Part shown: positions 24,372 through 26,129 of the stretch, in pieces | Layout: each line of letters opens with the position of its first letter | How positions within the stretch are numbered: position 1 is the first letter of the stretch | From: Fidelibacterota bacterium | Lineage (GTDB): Bacteria > Fidelibacterota > Marinisomatia > Marinisomatales > CAZVFT01 | Length of the DNA stretch: 26,129 nt | Direction: 5' to 3' | Assembly: GCA_014381485.1 (NCBI GenBank) | Contig: JACNLN010000142.1 | Span: forward strand, 1 to 26,129 | Notes under the pieces: model-generated | What the model saw: the letters and a program-made list of their open reading frames with translations, nothing else | Told to the model about the DNA's origin: nothing | Databases searched by the model: none | Program-made: the position numbers and the translations under genes

Positions 24372-24901
24372 TTTTTTATCTAATATTTACAATTGAATAT
24401 GATCCCGAGATTCTACTTAAATATACTGTGAAAATCATAAACAATATTGTTTTATTACAAGATACTGGTAAAATTTTTCATAAGATGTTAAAAAGAACGA
24501 AAAATAAGGTCAAGGTATTTTTATAGTATTTCTTCATTTTTTTCATTAAGTATTACCACGTATAGCAGATTATAGTTTGCATTTCATAACACTTTCAGCA
24601 GTCAATAAATAGATTTCTTTGTAGAGTTCCATTGGAAGCATATAAAAAGATGTAGTATTTTATAAAAATGTTTATTTGTGGTCAGGGGTATGCCAAAGGC
24701 ATGCCCACGGCAAACCCCCCCCTCCCGAAACTTCGGGATTATGAGGGGGATATTCCCCCGAACATTAGACCACACTATTTTATATAATTCCAGTTCCCTC
24801 GTTTGTCCCCTCACTTCTTTCGTGTATTCGGCTCGGTACAAACCTCGCCTGTATGCCCGACAGTCAGGCAATGACGATTATTAGCAGAGGATTCAAGAAA
24901 T
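24372..24901. other. Gene-free 530-bp stretch with several hairpins (possible interspersed element)
   Basis: No credible gene; the open frames here have odd composition and no start signals. The left part (24372-24680) is plain AT-rich sequence and should hold the lipoprotein promoter. The right part (24686-24870) has four hairpins: GGGTATGCC/GGCATGCCC (24686-24706), CCCGAA/TTCGGG (24724-24737), GGGGGA/TCCCCC (24745-24759) and the mirror-like TGCCCGAC/GTCAGGCA (24854-24870). Its G+C content and structure differ from the flanks, which suggests a repeat or an inserted element; the plsC transcript would run into it. Confidence 0.5.
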
Positions 24902-25651
24902 CTATTTTAAGCTCACAGTAGTGGATTTTTTAATATCCCCTGACAGGACTTGAATCTTGGTTCGAACGAAATCCCTCAATACTTCCACAGACATATCTTT
25001 GTAGTCCTTGTACGAAATAGGTTTCCCAATCCTAACGGTTACTCTCCCAGGAGTTATACGCCAGTCAGTTTTATTTTTTACGTTAAATGTACCCTGGATC
25101 CCCACAGGTAAAATTTCTGCTTTTGTTCCTAACGCAAGATGAAAAGGACCTTTTTTAAATGGCATAAGCTCACCGGTGATTGTTCTTGTTCCTTCGGGGG
25201 CTATCATGATAGAAGTGCCATTATTAAGAACTTCTTTTGCTTTTTCAATGCTTTCAATGGCTTTGTTCAGGTTCAGCCGATCTATGGGGATATTCCCCCA
25301 TCGTCTGATAATCCAACCCCAGAGTGGCCATTTGAAGTGATGTACTGCTTCTACCCCAACAGCATACTGAGGTATGGTTGCCATGATTATGAAAACATCA
25401 AGGAACGACTGGTGATTCAACATCCATATGTAGCATTTATTCGGATTAACATTCTTTTTCCCTTTAACCTCAAGTAATACCCCAGAAGAAAGAAGAATCA
25501 GCGTGCTAATAAATCTTTTGATTGGTGTTAGATGATGTGGGTGTATAAAGACCATAAGAATAAGTAGTACCGTGCCTCCAATGAGAAATGACATGAAGAC
25601 AAACGGCCAGATAACGAGGGACAAGACCGTTTTGAAAACGATGTTAGACAT
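24902..25651 (-). CDS. plsC: 1-acyl-sn-glycerol-3-phosphate acyltransferase
   Basis: Membrane enzyme that adds the second acyl chain to lysophosphatidic acid, making phosphatidic acid. The catalytic NHQSFLD (N79-H80-x4-D85), the substrate block IPIDR (121-125) and EGTR (153-156) match acyltransferase motifs I-III. Two hydrophobic segments lie at about 5-37 and 46-61. Length 249 is normal. Its ATG overlaps the end of the upstream RNase H-like/TPR gene by 8 bp, so the two are translationally coupled. Other members of the LPLAT superfamily share these motifs, but PlsC is the simplest reading. Confidence 0.9.
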   Translation of the reverse strand: MSNIVFKTVLSLVIWPFVFMSFLIGGTVLLILMVFIHPHHLTPIKRFISTLILLSSGVLLEVKGKKNVNPNKCYIWMLNHQSFLDVFIIMATIPQYAVGVEAVHHFKWPLWGWIIRRWGNIPIDRLNLNKAIESIEKAKEVLNNGTSIMIAPEGTRTITGELMPFKKGPFHLALGTKAEILPVGIQGTFNVKNKTDWRITPGRVTVRIGKPISYKDYKDMSVEVLRDFVRTKIQVLSGDIKKSTTVSLK

Positions 25652-26129
25652 CTAACTTTTTTAACTTTTTCTTAAGTCTGTCAAGCCGATATTGAAGTTC
25701 ATCAATACCCCGGGTGTGATGAGGAGGAATCCTTTCAATAGCCATTTCTGCTACCAGTTTAGCCCGCGGAATATCCTTTATCCTGTGCTCATAATATTTT
25801 GCCAGCTCAACGTAGGGAAGCAGATAAAAAGGGACTGCTTCATCAATCATCTCTTTCCACACAGTTACTGCATTTACCCAATCTCTTTTTGATTTGTATA
25901 ACATAGAAAGATGTGATCTGATTAACATTCTTCTATGACCTGAAGACTCCTGTTGAATAGCTGATTCCATTGAACCGATCGCTTTGTCAGGTTGATTGTA
26001 TCTTTTAAAAATCTTCCCCCTGGAAAATGCGACAGAGGGATCTTCCATCTCTTCATTTCCGTTTGTCTGTTTCCATAGAAGATACGTTAAAACCACCAAT
26101 GATGCGATGTCATCAGCGTTATGTTTGAA
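25644..26129 (-). CDS. RNase H-like (YprB-type) protein with TPR tail, 3' part only
   Basis: The frame stays open to the right edge of the window, so the gene is cut there. The first visible residues, FKHNADDIASLVVLTYLLW, match the last helix of the RNase H-like fold of YprB-type proteins, where H-N-x-x-D carries a metal-binding Asp. After it come helical TPR-like repeats (AFSRGKIFKRYNQPDKAIGSMESAIQ, then LSMLYKSKRDWVNAVTVWKEMI and VELAKYYEHRIKDIPRAKLVAEMAIE) and a basic end, LDRLKKKLKKLDV. The family is predicted to be an exonuclease; its biological role is unsettled. It overlaps plsC by 8 bp. An internal TTG at 26099 is not the real start, since homologous sequence continues upstream of it. 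Confidence 0.78.
   Translation of the reverse strand, partial: FKHNADDIASLVVLTYLLWKQTNGNEEMEDPSVAFSRGKIFKRYNQPDKAIGSMESAIQQESSGHRRMLIRSHLSMLYKSKRDWVNAVTVWKEMIDEAVPFYLLPYVELAKYYEHRIKDIPRAKLVAEMAIERIPPHHTRGIDELQYRLDRLKKKLKKLDV

Noticed and set aside
24602..24884. Small proteins on both strands in the gap after plsC (89 and 68 residues)
   Set aside because: They mirror each other over the same hairpin-rich sequence, have no start signals and no recognisable domain.
1..26129. CRISPR arrays, prophage genes or toxin-antitoxin pairs
   Set aside because: No regularly spaced direct repeats and no phage structural, integrase, or small toxin-antitoxin genes are seen anywhere in the window.

Overview
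The window is a stretch of bacterial chromosome, moderately AT-rich, with short intergenic gaps. A T9SS-type C-terminal sorting domain with the NFPNPFNP signature, lipoprotein and outer-membrane beta-barrel genes, and weak or absent Shine-Dalgarno sites at many starts point to the Fibrobacteres-Chlorobi-Bacteroidetes (FCB) side of the tree. Candidatus Neomarinimicrobiota (Marinimicrobia), Calditrichota or a relative is the best guess. This is an inference from gene style, not from a phylogenetic marker.

Region 1 (1-8460, minus strand) is a methionine/one-carbon/nucleotide cluster. It reads from a SAM-II-like riboswitch (8404-8458) with its own terminator/antiterminator into metH (lacking its activation domain), a separate MetH activation-domain gene, cysQ, a PHP-domain phosphatase and a phosphoglycerate mutase; thyX follows beyond a 171-bp nested inverted-repeat element. 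The most striking item is the phosphoglycerate mutase: it carries the whole iPGM catalytic set, but the two halves of the protein are in swapped order, i.e. the gene is circularly permuted. The first ~120 bp hold strong hairpins that may be the end of an IS200/IS605-like element.

Region 2 (8461-12441, plus strand) holds housekeeping genes: RNase G (rng), ribosomal proteins L21 and L27, then malate dehydrogenase closed by a strong intrinsic terminator.

Region 3 (12442-17980, plus strand) is a compact cell-envelope regulon: an ECF sigma factor overlapping a single-pass membrane protein with periplasmic HEAT repeats (probable anti-sigma), then a secreted toastrack/DUF4097-like repeat protein, a bactofilin-like/beta-barrel fusion, and a second toastrack-like protein. 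Together they look like an envelope-sensing system whose sensor lacks the usual zinc motif. I do not recognise the set as a described system.

Region 4 (18093-26129, minus strand) holds a HAD phosphatase, a large secreted glycoside hydrolase/beta-helix/T9SS protein split by one in-frame TAA, a beta-propeller lipoprotein whose signal peptide is partly encoded by a tandem heptanucleotide repeat, a 530-bp gene-free stretch with several hairpins, plsC, and the 3' end of an RNase H-like/TPR gene running off the right edge.
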